The position numbers were made by a program, and so were the translations under genes. Positions 46,427 through 55,018 of a DNA stretch of 58,878 bases are shown here, piece by piece; within the stretch, counting starts at the first letter, position 1; each line of letters begins with the position of its first letter. Source of the DNA: Marinobacterium ramblicola (lineage in GTDB: Bacteria > Pseudomonadota > Gammaproteobacteria > Pseudomonadales > Balneatricaceae). Location: contig NZ_JAHREP010000029.1 of assembly GCF_019084545.1 (NCBI RefSeq), positions 1 to 58,878 on the forward strand, given 5' to 3'. Below the pieces are notes generated by a model that searched no databases, was not told the DNA's origin, and worked only from the letters and a program-made list of their open reading frames with translations.

Positions 46427-47854
46427 TTACCGATCAAGAAGTGGCGCCAGAGTTGCCGCCAGAGCCACCACTCCCCGCGCCAGGGAGTCCGCTCCCTGAG
46501 CGGCGAAGCCAAGCACCAGCCCAGGCTCGCACTGCTCGTCATAGAGGGAGATCGCCCTGACCTTAACCCCTCTGGATTCAAGCCGGGTCATGATCTCCCG
46601 GTCATCGCAGTGAGATGGCAGTTGTAAACACAGATGCATGCCGCCGCCGGCATCCACGATGGGCAGACGAGCCAGCGCACTTTGCGCCAGCAGCTGTTCC
46701 AGGAGCGCACGGCGCTGGGAGTAGAGGCGTTTCATCCGTCGCAGATGACGGCTGTAATCACCGCAAGCCATAAACTCGGCCAGCGCCCGTTGCGGCAGCG
46801 TCGACAGTCCACCGTCAACCACCCGCCTCGCCTTCACAAAGCCCGGCACCAGCGCCTTGGGCAGCACCAGATAACCGATGCGCAAGCCGGGAAACAGCGT
46901 GCGGCTGAAGGTGCCGGCGTAGATCACCTGTTGCCGTCGATCAAGCGAGTACATCGCTGACAGCGCAGGTCCGGCGGCAAATTCGGAATCGTAGTCATCC
47001 TCGATCAGCCAGACCTGTCGCTCATAAGCCCAGTTCAACAAGGTCAGGCGACGGTCGGCCGGCAGTGTATGGCCGAGCGGAAAGTTACGTGACGGGGTCA
47101 GTACCATCAGTTTCGCCTGCGGTAATGCCTCGATCCGATCCAGTTGCTGCTGATGAAAACGGCTGACGCGCGCTCCCACCGCCCGCATGGCGTCTTCGGT
47201 GCCGGAAAAGCCCGGACGCTCCAGCAGCACCGGGTCCCCTGCCATCACCAGCTGGCTGGCAATCAGATAAAGCCCCTGCTGTGATCCCGAGGTGATCAAC
47301 ACCTGTTCGATGTCGACCTGCATCCCGCGCTGAGCACCCAGCCAACGCGCAATTTCGGCCCTTAACTGCCAATCCCCCTGAGGGTCGCCGGCCAGCAGAC
47401 CTGCACCTGTCGAGGCGTGCTGCAATGCGCGTTGCCAGCGCCTGTGCGGGAACTGATCCAGTGCCGGGATCGCGGTTTGCAACAACCCGGGGCTATCACG
47501 ATGACGCGGCTCGACCACCGCGATCTCAGTCTGGCTCTGCCCAGCTTGTAAACCGGTGTTAGGTCGATCGAGCACAGGTAGCTCGACGACAAAACAACCC
47601 GCGCCCTGGCGCCCCTGCAGATAGCCCTCCGCCTGCAGCAGCTCATAGGCATTCTTGACCGTATTGCGGGCGATGCCCAGTGCCGCCGCCAGCGCCCTGG
47701 TTGAGGGCAGCCGAGAACCGCCCTCTAGGCGGCGCTCCAGGATCGCCTGCCGCAACGCCTGAAACAGCCGCCGGTAATCGGGTAGCGCGGGATCGGTTGC
47801 ACGCAGGTCCAGAAACAGACCGAGATCGGTTCGACTTAGTCCAGACTCATCCAT
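46427..47854 (-). CDS. MocR/PdxR-family regulator lacking the PLP lysine
   Basis: 475 residues: GntR winged helix (about 25-90, LPSTRALAAALGIARNTVKN) plus aminotransferase-like domain. The Schiff-base motif, GTFSKTLFPG in the family, reads GTFSRTLFPG with arginine 318 (CGC). The PSHQFPxG-type loop reads PSRNFPLG. Other cofactor-site residues (EDDYDSEF) are kept. It cannot form the usual internal aldimine, so it may bind PLP non-covalently, bind another ligand, or work without cofactor. It is divergent from a PNPOx-like flavoprotein with direct repeats between them. Confidence 0.88.
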   Translation of the reverse strand: MDESGLSRTDLGLFLDLRATDPALPDYRRLFQALRQAILERRLEGGSRLPSTRALAAALGIARNTVKNAYELLQAEGYLQGRQGAGCFVVELPVLDRPNTGLQAGQSQTEIAVVEPRHRDSPGLLQTAIPALDQFPHRRWQRALQHASTGAGLLAGDPQGDWQLRAEIARWLGAQRGMQVDIEQVLITSGSQQGLYLIASQLVMAGDPVLLERPGFSGTEDAMRAVGARVSRFHQQQLDRIEALPQAKLMVLTPSRNFPLGHTLPADRRLTLLNWAYERQVWLIEDDYDSEFAAGPALSAMYSLDRRQQVIYAGTFSRTLFPGLRIGYLVLPKALVPGFVKARRVVDGGLSTLPQRALAEFMACGDYSRHLRRMKRLYSQRRALLEQLLAQSALARLPIVDAGGGMHLCLQLPSHCDDREIMTRLESRGVKVRAISLYDEQCEPGLVLGFAAQGADSLARGVVALAATLAPLLDR

Positions 47855-47889
47855 ATTGGGCCTAATATTTTAGTCTTTATTGGATCTTA

Positions 47890-47922
47890 TCTAGACCCAT
47901 TTTCAGAGCTAGTCTAAACCCA
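47890..47922. repeat. Direct repeats TCTAGACCCA / TCTAAACCCA, candidate MocR operator
   Basis: Two 10-base copies with one mismatch (47890-47899 and 47913-47922), 23 bases or about two helical turns apart, in the 90-base divergent promoter region. TAGTCT also occurs twice (47871-47876, 47910-47915). MocR proteins typically bind direct repeats. Confidence 0.6.
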
Positions 47923-47944
47923 GCATCTGACGGAGTAAAAACTG

Positions 47945-48556
47945 ATGACCGAATACAGGAAGACCGAACGCACCCGCGTCAAACGCTTGCCCAAGAGAGC
48001 CGAGTACGATGTCGAGACGGTTAACGCGATTATCGACGAAGCGCTTATCTGTCATGTGGCGACGCAGTTGAATGGACAACCGCTGCTGCAGCCCACCATC
48101 CACTGGCGCGACGGCAATCAGCTGTACATACACGGTTCGAGCAAGAACGGCCTGTTCAAGGCACTGCTGGAGGGCGCCGAGGCGTGTATCGCGATCCCCC
48201 ATCTCGACGGCATCGTGTTTGCCCGCTCCGCCTTTCACCACTCGGTCAACTACCGCAGCGTGGTGATCTACAGCCGCGCCCGGCTGGTAGAGGATATCGA
48301 CGAGAAGCGCCATGCCCTGGACCAGCTGTTGGAAAAGTTTCACCAAGGGCGCTCCAAACAGGCTCGACCGGCCAATGAGATTGAGCTGAAAGCCACCAGC
48401 GTGCTGGCGTTCGAGCTCGACGAACTGTCAGCCAAGATACGCACCGGCGGCCCGGTGGACGATGCGGAGGATATGACACTGCCGGTCTGGGCCGGGGTGC
48501 AGCCGGTAATCACCCAGCTGGGCGAGATCGAGCTGGATGGACAGATACCGCGTTGA
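47945..48556 (+). CDS. Pyridoxamine-5'-phosphate-oxidase-related flavin-binding protein
   Basis: 203 residues of FMN split-barrel type: RKTERTRVKRLPKRAEYDVE, ALICHVATQLNGQPLLQPT, YIHGSSKNGLFKALLEGAEA, SAFHHSVNYRSVVIYSRARL and a C-terminal LPVWAGVQPV. This subfamily (flavin-nucleotide-binding) is often controlled by divergent MocR regulators, as here. The true substrate is not known. It is separated from the regulator by only 90 bases. Confidence 0.88.
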   Translation: MTEYRKTERTRVKRLPKRAEYDVETVNAIIDEALICHVATQLNGQPLLQPTIHWRDGNQLYIHGSSKNGLFKALLEGAEACIAIPHLDGIVFARSAFHHSVNYRSVVIYSRARLVEDIDEKRHALDQLLEKFHQGRSKQARPANEIELKATSVLAFELDELSAKIRTGGPVDDAEDMTLPVWAGVQPVITQLGEIELDGQIPR

Positions 48557-48588
48557 TTCCCAGCCCCTTACCCCTATGACGGGAAAGG

Positions 48589-50475
48589 TCAGGCCGATAC
48601 GCGGCTACGCTCCGCCGCATCGGCCTTGAGGCTGCCGACCAAGATGGCGCTCAACAAAGAGCCGAGCCCGATCGCCAGCAGATAGTAGAAGGGGTGTTCG
48701 ACCAGCGGGATAACAAAGATCCCGCCGTGCGGTGCCGGCAACTGGCATCCGAACAGCATCGACAGCCCGCCGGCCAGCGCCGATCCGGCGATACAGGCGG
48801 GTAGTACGCGCAGCGGGTCGGCGGCGGCGAAGGGGATCGCGCCCTCGGTGATGAACGAGGCACCGAGGACGAAGCAGCTCTTGCCCGCTCGCCGCTCGCT
48901 GGCGTTAAAACGATGGCGGAACATGACGGTGGCCAGCGCCATGGCCAGAGGTGGTACCATGCCACCGGCCATGACCGCCGCCTGAGGTAGATTATTGCCC
49001 GAAGCAAGAGCCGCGATACCGAAGGTATAGGCCGCCTTATTGACCGGCCCACCCAGATCCACCGCCATCAAGCCACCGAGCAGAGCGCCCAGCAGAATCA
49101 GGTTGCCGATACCGAGCGACCCCAACCAGCCCACCAACGCCGTGTTGATGTTCGACAGGGGCATCAGCAGCAGATACATCAATCCGCCGGTCAGCAACAG
49201 GCCGAGTACCGGGTAGATCAACACCGTTTCCACCCCTTGCAAGGTGCGCGGCAGATTACGGCACAGGTGCACGATCCCCAGCATGATATAGCCGCCGAGC
49301 AGACCCGCGATCATGCCGCCGATAAAGCCGCCGCCGTACTGCACCGACAGGAAACCACCCACCATGGCGGGCATGAAGCCAGGGCGGTCGGCGATGCTCA
49401 TGCCGATGAATCCGGCCAGTACCGGCACCATCAGGCCAAACGCCCCCTCCGGTCCGCCCAGTGTCATCAGCGCCTGGGCAACGGGATGAAAATCGGTGCT
49501 GTCCGGGCTAAAGGCATCGATGCCGAACATGAAGGAGATGGCGATCAGAATGCCGCCACCGACGACAAAGGGCAGCATATTGGAAACGCCAGTCATCAGG
49601 TGCTGGTAGATGCCTGGGCGCAGGCTAACTCCGGGCGTTTCCGCGGTCGTTACGCTACTACCTTGATAGACGGGAATATCATCGTCCATGACACGCTTAA
49701 GCAACGATAGAGGATCGCGAATCGCCTCGCGTACCGGCACCCGAAGCAGCCGTTTGCCGATAAAGCGCTCCATCTCCACCTGAGTATCGGAGGCGATGAT
49801 GATCACCTCGGCAGCGGCGATCTCCTCTGCACTCAGCCGGTCACGGGCACCGATGGCGCCGCGGGTCTCGACCCGGATCGGCAGCTCCAGCTTTTCCGCA
49901 CACACCTTCAGTGCATCGGCGGCCATGTAGGTATGGGCGATACCGGTAGGACAGCCGGTCACAGCCAACACCTGCGGTGTCTGGGTGACAGACTCGGTGA
50001 CTGCGGCCGGTGACGCCTCGCTGTCCACCTCATCGGCGAGCAGATGGATCAGCTCGTTGGCGCTGCCCGCCTGCAGCAGCCCCTTGATGTAGTCCGACTC
50101 CTGCATATGCCGGGTCAGCGCCGCCAGGATCTCCAGATGCTCTTCGGCAACCGACTCGGTTTCTGCAATCAGAAAGAAGATCTGGCTGGGCTTGTTGTCG
50201 AGGGAGCCATACTCGACGCCGCCCGGCGCGATGCCCAGCGCTATCGCGGGTGCGCCCACGGCGTTGGAGCGGGCGTGTGGTATCGCAATACCGTTTTCGA
50301 GCCCGGTGGGAAACTCCGCCTCACGCTTGAGGATTGCAGCCTTGAACGCGGCCGGATCGATCAGCTTACCCGCCCTGGCCAGCACATCGATCAGTTCATC
50401 GAGTATTTCGGTTTTGCTGTGCCCATGCAGGCGCAGGCAGACCGTATCGGGGCTTAGCAGGCTGGTGAGTTCCAT
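48589..50475 (-). CDS. PTS fructose-type permease, fused EIIA-EIIB-EIIC
   Basis: 628 residues in the order EIIA (1-150, phospho-histidine 67 in NGIAIPHARS), EIIB (165-265, phospho-cysteine 175 in VTGCPTGIAHTYMAA) and EIIC (290-620, FVVGGGILIAISFMFGIDAF, ADRPGFMPAMVGGFLSVQYG, FITEGAIPFAAADPLRVLPA). It imports and phosphorylates fructose or a related sugar. The usual partners fruK and fruB (EI-HPr) are not adjacent, and no sugar regulator is nearby, so it depends on PTS proteins encoded elsewhere. All catalytic residues are present. Confidence 0.93.
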   Translation of the reverse strand: MELTSLLSPDTVCLRLHGHSKTEILDELIDVLARAGKLIDPAAFKAAILKREAEFPTGLENGIAIPHARSNAVGAPAIALGIAPGGVEYGSLDNKPSQIFFLIAETESVAEEHLEILAALTRHMQESDYIKGLLQAGSANELIHLLADEVDSEASPAAVTESVTQTPQVLAVTGCPTGIAHTYMAADALKVCAEKLELPIRVETRGAIGARDRLSAEEIAAAEVIIIASDTQVEMERFIGKRLLRVPVREAIRDPLSLLKRVMDDDIPVYQGSSVTTAETPGVSLRPGIYQHLMTGVSNMLPFVVGGGILIAISFMFGIDAFSPDSTDFHPVAQALMTLGGPEGAFGLMVPVLAGFIGMSIADRPGFMPAMVGGFLSVQYGGGFIGGMIAGLLGGYIMLGIVHLCRNLPRTLQGVETVLIYPVLGLLLTGGLMYLLLMPLSNINTALVGWLGSLGIGNLILLGALLGGLMAVDLGGPVNKAAYTFGIAALASGNNLPQAAVMAGGMVPPLAMALATVMFRHRFNASERRAGKSCFVLGASFITEGAIPFAAADPLRVLPACIAGSALAGGLSMLFGCQLPAPHGGIFVIPLVEHPFYYLLAIGLGSLLSAILVGSLKADAAERSRVSA

Positions 50476-50535
50476 GGGCGTAGTTCTTCTTGTCGTTGGC
50501 CACTCTATCCGATAGAAAGCATAGTCGCTTTTTGC

Positions 50536-51314
50536 CTACGCAACGCCGTTCAGCGGCCAGGATTGGAGGCCATCAAGCGACTGAGCCGCTCAGCCAACAT
50601 AGCGGCCAGTCAACGCCGCCAGGGTACGCCCGGCCAGATGACTCGCGCCCACCCCCTCGCCGCCATATCCGCCGGCCAGCGCTATCCCCTGCTCGCGATC
50701 ACAGAGCATATCGCCGCGCCATACCCAGGTTACCGCCCCAGCCATGGCTGATCTTGGCCGACGCCAGTTGCGGGAACATCGACAGCATCAGGGCGCGGTG
50801 GCGGCCCCGCTCCTGATCATTGAGATCGAAGTTCTGCCGCAGCTGGCCGCCAAAGCGGTAGCCGCCACGGGCGCCGAACACCAGCCGGTCATCCCGCGTG
50901 CGATGGAAATAGGTCACCAGCCGGCTGTGCTCGCCCACCGCCCTTGTGGTAACCACAGTCTATCCCCTCCTCCGCCAGTACCTGGGCAACCTGATCGGGA
51001 ATCTGCTTGATCAGATTCTGGTAGGCGGTGCGCTCGGTGCGGGGCAGCCGTTGCAGCAGCACCTCCTCCCCCAGCATCTGCCCAAGCAGCCAGCCGCCGT
51101 TGCGCCCGGACGCGCCGTAGCCCACGCAGCGTTGTTCGAACAGCGCTATGCGCAGATCCGGCTTCAACTTTTTCAGGTAGTAGGCGGTCCATAACCCGGT
51201 AAAGCCGGCACCGATGATGGCGATGTCGGTTTCCATATCGTCCATCAGGCGAGCACGCTCGACCCGCAGCTCATCAGCCTGCTCCATCCACAGACTGATG
51301 TTTTCCGTTTTCAT
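50536..51314 (-). pseudogene. Broken FAD amine/amino acid oxidase (PuuB/DadA-like)
   Basis: The N-terminal 125 codons are intact from ATG 51314: ISLWMEQADELRVERARLMD, then the FAD fold DIAIIGAGFTGLWTAYYLKK and GYGASGRNGGWLLGQMLG. The reading then breaks and resumes in another frame near the late region (LVTYFHRTRDDRLVFGARGG, KISHGWGGNLGMARRYAL). Roughly 200 middle codons are missing. The final segment (GGYGGEGVGASHLAGRTLAA, then WPLNGVA) contains an in-frame TGA before the last stop at 50536-50538. Several lesions mean it is long dead. The parent enzyme resembles gamma-glutamylputrescine oxidase-type proteins. Confidence 0.85.
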
Positions 51315-51417
51315 GCTTTTATTCCTTACGACCGATAGCGAACACACCGGGGAAGTTCTACCCGATATGGCGGACGACTGCTGTACCTCCTGCGCAGTAT
51401 CTGCTGCTGGATCTCGC

Positions 51418-51756
51418 TTAACGCCGAGATCTGAGCGCCACAGCGTAAGCCTGGTTGGCCCAGTCGCGCATCTGCTCCACCGATTCCAGAAGCTCCTCCG
51501 GCGCCTGGTAGTAGGAGAGCGAGCAGGGTTTGCCCTGACGCAGGTAGGTAAAGGGGCCAAGGCCCAGGTCTATAAATGCCTGCCGGGTCTGGTCGTCCGC
51601 CTTGAGATAGAGTTCTTTGTCGATGATGATGGCGAACATCAGCCCGTCCAGGAACAGGCCGTGGCCACCGAACATGCGTCGCGACGTGACAGGGCCAATA
51701 CACTGCATCAGTTCCACCACCCAGTCGACGAACTCGTCCCGTTTTGCCGCTCGCAT
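51418..51756 (-). CDS. TfoX/Sxy N-terminal domain protein
   Basis: 112 residues made only of the TfoX N-terminal domain: MQCIGPVTSRRMFGGHGLFL, DGLMFAIIIDKELYLKADDQ, and PFTYLRQGKPCSLSYYQAP. The C-terminal domain of full Sxy/TfoX is absent, as in many small family members. Its role is unknown; competence regulation should not be assumed. It lies 12 bases after the dGTPase gene on the same strand and is probably co-transcribed. Confidence 0.88.
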   Translation of the reverse strand: MRAAKRDEFVDWVVELMQCIGPVTSRRMFGGHGLFLDGLMFAIIIDKELYLKADDQTRQAFIDLGLGPFTYLRQGKPCSLSYYQAPEELLESVEQMRDWANQAYAVALRSRR

Positions 51757-51768
51757 GGCGATGCCCCC

Positions 51769-53298
51769 TTAACTGCCGATCACCGACAGCGCCTTGAACT
51801 CGTCCAGCGCGAACTGATCGGTCATGCCGCTGATCATATCCTGCAGCAGTCGACAGCGGCAGTAGCGCTCCCATACCTCGGCATTGAACGGCTCTCCGTC
51901 GGTCAGTAGCGGAGCTTGTTCCAGCAGCGCCAGGTACGCCTTCACATGCTTGGGCGGTAGACGATTGAACAGGCGACTCTCGATCAGCAGCCCCTTGCCG
52001 TGGCCGCTTCGCAGACGTTCGAACTGCTCCATCGTCAGCATCAGCAGCGGCTTGTAGTGCTCCAGCAGGCCGGAGATGATGCGGTAGCCCTGCAGCTCCA
52101 GCGTCTCCACCTCGGCGACCGAGAACACGTGGCGAATCGCCACCCGCTTCAGTGTTTCGACCACCGCGTGGCAGGGCGAGCGATCCTCCAGCAGGGCACA
52201 GTTCAGGCTGCCGTCGAAAACGGTATCGATATTGTCGATAAAGCGCGTTGCCGCATGTTTTACCAGCGGATGGATCAACCCCACCCGTAGCGAGACGAAA
52301 AACTCATGCTCCTTGTTGATCGGCTCGGCATCGGCACGCTCATGCGCGTAATCGACAATTCCGGCAAAGCTGTTGCGGCCGAAGTGCGCTCCATCCGCAT
52401 CGCCGGCCGTGGCCCGCTGCCGCGAGAACTCATCCTTCAGCAACTGCGCCAGTTGCGGATACTCCAGAATCCCCTTGTCGACGCCATCCTCCAGATCGGC
52501 CAGGCAGTAGGCGATATCGTCCGCCGCCTCCATCAGGTAGGTGAGCGGAAAACGGTGGCCCGGCGCCATCTCCAGCGCCGCCTGCATGCCGGCCACGAAC
52601 TCGCGTTCCGAAAAGTAGTAGCCCGGTTTCTTCTTCAGATAACCCAGTACACCGCCCTTGTCGGGTTTGGCTTCGGTGGCGCAGCGGGTGTATTTGAAGA
52701 TACAGGCGGTCTGCAGATAGGTGAGGTTGAGCTTCTGCAACTGGCTGATCAGGCGGATCGCCTGGGCATTGCCCTCGAAGCTGCTCAACTCGCGCAGCAA
52801 CTCGCTACGCAACGCGACCTGTTCAGGTCCGAGATGTTCGTTCGAGAAGGGTGTCAGCTCCGGCAGCACCCGCTCGAACCAGCGCGAGATCGCGGCTTCG
52901 CCGAAATGCCCGAACGGAGGGTTGCCGATATCGTGCATCAGGCAGGCCATCTCCACCAGCGACTCGGTGGCCCGCTCCAGCCCCGCCAGTCCATAGTCGG
53001 CGGCACGCTCGTCCAACAGCTCGAAGATGGTGCGCACGATAAAGCGTCCGGTCTGCTGCACCTCAAGCGAATGGGTCAGACGGCTGCGTACCGCAGCGTT
53101 GTGTTCCAGCGGAAACACCTGCGTCTTCTGCTGCAGGCGGCGCACGGCGGCGGAGTTGATGATGCGACCGCGATCGCTCTCGAGGCTGCGCTCCAGCGAT
53201 CGTATGCCACGGCTAGCGACAAGATAGTTCTGCGGCGCTCTGTCGCCATTGCGGTCGTAGGGGCGTTGAGTCGAAAAACGGCTGGAAAAATCGGGCAT
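51769..53298 (-). CDS. dgt: Deoxyguanosinetriphosphate triphosphohydrolase (dGTPase)
   Basis: About 509 residues from ATG 53298 (MPDFSSRFSTQRPYDRNGD), which fits the family N-terminus and has AAAGGA just upstream; ATG 53322 is an alternative. It hydrolyses dGTP to deoxyguanosine and triphosphate. The HD metal site is visible in VRSRLTHSLEVQQTGR and ACLMHDIGNPPFGHFGEAAI, with further marks LTYLMEAADDIAYCLADLED. Length fits the long E. coli-like Dgt class. Confidence 0.93.
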   Translation of the reverse strand: MPDFSSRFSTQRPYDRNGDRAPQNYLVASRGIRSLERSLESDRGRIINSAAVRRLQQKTQVFPLEHNAAVRSRLTHSLEVQQTGRFIVRTIFELLDERAADYGLAGLERATESLVEMACLMHDIGNPPFGHFGEAAISRWFERVLPELTPFSNEHLGPEQVALRSELLRELSSFEGNAQAIRLISQLQKLNLTYLQTACIFKYTRCATEAKPDKGGVLGYLKKKPGYYFSEREFVAGMQAALEMAPGHRFPLTYLMEAADDIAYCLADLEDGVDKGILEYPQLAQLLKDEFSRQRATAGDADGAHFGRNSFAGIVDYAHERADAEPINKEHEFFVSLRVGLIHPLVKHAATRFIDNIDTVFDGSLNCALLEDRSPCHAVVETLKRVAIRHVFSVAEVETLELQGYRIISGLLEHYKPLLMLTMEQFERLRSGHGKGLLIESRLFNRLPPKHVKAYLALLEQAPLLTDGEPFNAEVWERYCRCRLLQDMISGMTDQFALDEFKALSVIGS

Positions 53299-53368
53299 GT
53301 CCTTTACCTGAACTGATGGCATGGCTCAAGCGACTATACCAGAGGTCAGGCCACGAACCAGACCGACA

Positions 53369-53857
53369 TCACCGCTCTGCGCCTCCGCCCGTCAACGCTT
53401 TCTCCATCACCCAGTTGCTCAGCACCACCCCATTCCGCTCCACCCGGTTTTCGCGTAACGATACAAAGCCCCGCTGCTCGAAAAAGGGTTTGGCGACGTG
53501 AGAGGCGTGTACCGTCAGACAGGTCAGTCCCCGGTCGAGCGACTGCCGCTCGAGGAAAGTGTAGAGTGCAGCGGCGACACCGCGGCGCTGAAAGTCGCTG
53601 TGGGTATAGATCCAGTCGATATAGCCGTCGGGTTCCATGGCGGCAAACCCCACCACCTCGCCGTCGATCTCGGCGACATGCACGCAGTGGGCATCCAGAC
53701 GCTGACGCCAGCCCAGGTAGTCAACCGGCAGTTGTGCCCAGGCGTTGATCTCCTGCAACGAATAGAAGCGCTCATCGATCGCATGCACGCTGTTGTAAAA
53801 GATATCGGTCACGCGCCAGGCATCAAGCGGTTTGTAGGGCCTGATCTTGATCTCCAT
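53369..53857 (-). CDS. GNAT-family N-acetyltransferase
   Basis: 162 residues. The acetyl-CoA pyrophosphate loop is DFQRRGVAAALYTFLER, preceded by the strand VVGFAAMEPDGYIDWIYTH and followed by LTVHASHVAKPFFEQRGF. Substrate unknown. It is single, flanked by the dGTPase (same strand, 70 bases) and the aldo/keto reductase. Confidence 0.9.
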   Translation of the reverse strand: MEIKIRPYKPLDAWRVTDIFYNSVHAIDERFYSLQEINAWAQLPVDYLGWRQRLDAHCVHVAEIDGEVVGFAAMEPDGYIDWIYTHSDFQRRGVAAALYTFLERQSLDRGLTCLTVHASHVAKPFFEQRGFVSLRENRVERNGVVLSNWVMEKALTGGGAER

Positions 53858-53933
53858 TCGAACTCCCTGCTACGGAATGGAGGCACTTTATCGCCGATGC
53901 GACCGAATTGCACCGGCTTCGTCCCTGCCGGGT

Positions 53934-54914
53934 TCAGATCCCGCCCCGGATATGCTCGCGCACGCGGTCGTAGTAGAAACTCTTTAACTCCTCATGCAGG
54001 GATTGCGGCAGGGGTTCGAGCCCACTGGCCGCCGCGTTGGCCGCCACCTGCGACGCACGGGTGGTACCGGCAATAATGGTGGACACCTGCGGCTGGTCGA
54101 GGATCCAGCGCAGCGCGAGCTGCAGCATCGTCATCCCCTCGGGCAACAGTTCGCGCAACTCCTCCACCAGATCCAGCCCGGTCTCATAGGGAATACCGTT
54201 GAAGGTTTCACCGACATGGAACAGTTGGCCGTCACGATTGGCCAGACGGTGATCGCCGGCCTCGAAGCGGCGCTCACGGCTCATCCTGCCGCTCAGCAGG
54301 CCGCTGGCCAGCGGTAGCCGCACGATGATACCGATATCCCGCTCGGCCGCCTTCGGCAGCAGGGTTTCCACCGCGTCCTGACGGAACAGATTGAAGATGA
54401 TCTGCAAGGTGGCCAACTTCGGATGCTCGCAACAGAACAGTGCATCGTCGATCGTCTCGACGCTGGCGCCGAAGTGACGGATCAACCCCTGCTGCTGAAA
54501 CTCCTCCATCCAGCCCAGCAGTTCACCACCCCTGAGCACCTCGGAAGGCACGCAGTGCAGCTGCGCCAGATCCAGGCACTCTACACCCAGGCGCCGCGCC
54601 GAGCCCTCAAGACTCCTGCGTACTTTCTCCCTGGTGTATCCATCGGGATAGAGTTCCGCATTGCGCCCTACCTTGGTCACAACGACCGGCGGTTGCGCTT
54701 GCCCCTTGAGCCAACGCCCTATCCGCTCCTCGCTGAGCCCGGCACCGTACACATCGGCGGTATCGAAAAAGTCGATACCCTGCGCTTGAGCGGTATCCAG
54801 AATCTTTCTGGCCTCAAGCTCCTCCACCGGACCGAAGTCGTTGCCCAGTTGCCAGCAGCCCAGGCCGATCTCTGACACCTCGAAACCGGTTCGTCCCAAA
54901 CGTCTGTGTTTCAT
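53934..54914 (-). CDS. Aldo/keto reductase
   Basis: 326 residues, a TIM-barrel NADPH-dependent oxidoreductase. Catalytic residues: Asp and Tyr in GIDFFDTADVYGAGLSEERI, Lys in VVVTKVGRN, His in LAQLHCVPSEV. The C-terminal STIIAGTTRASQVAANAAA contacts NADPH. The physiological substrate is unknown. It is divergent from a LysR regulator that probably controls it. Confidence 0.92.
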   Translation of the reverse strand: MKHRRLGRTGFEVSEIGLGCWQLGNDFGPVEELEARKILDTAQAQGIDFFDTADVYGAGLSEERIGRWLKGQAQPPVVVTKVGRNAELYPDGYTREKVRRSLEGSARRLGVECLDLAQLHCVPSEVLRGGELLGWMEEFQQQGLIRHFGASVETIDDALFCCEHPKLATLQIIFNLFRQDAVETLLPKAAERDIGIIVRLPLASGLLSGRMSRERRFEAGDHRLANRDGQLFHVGETFNGIPYETGLDLVEELRELLPEGMTMLQLALRWILDQPQVSTIIAGTTRASQVAANAAASGLEPLPQSLHEELKSFYYDRVREHIRGGI

Positions 54915-54965
54915 CGCTCGCCTCTCCGCTCATTCTGGTTTGCGAGCCAGTGTAAGCGCCGCGAC

Positions 54966-55018
54966 ATTGGTTATAATCACTCAATTATTTAACTTATTGA
55001 TAAGTCATATTAACCAAT
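54966..55018. promoter_or_regulatory. Divergent control region with nested inverted repeats
   Basis: ATTGGTTA (54966-54973) and TAACCAAT (55011-55018) are perfect inverted arms that enclose a second palindrome, ACTTAT-TG-ATAAGT (54992-55005). TATAAT occurs at 54972-54977. LysR regulators bind such sites between themselves and their divergent target. The right arm overlaps the LysR start codon. Confidence 0.55.
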
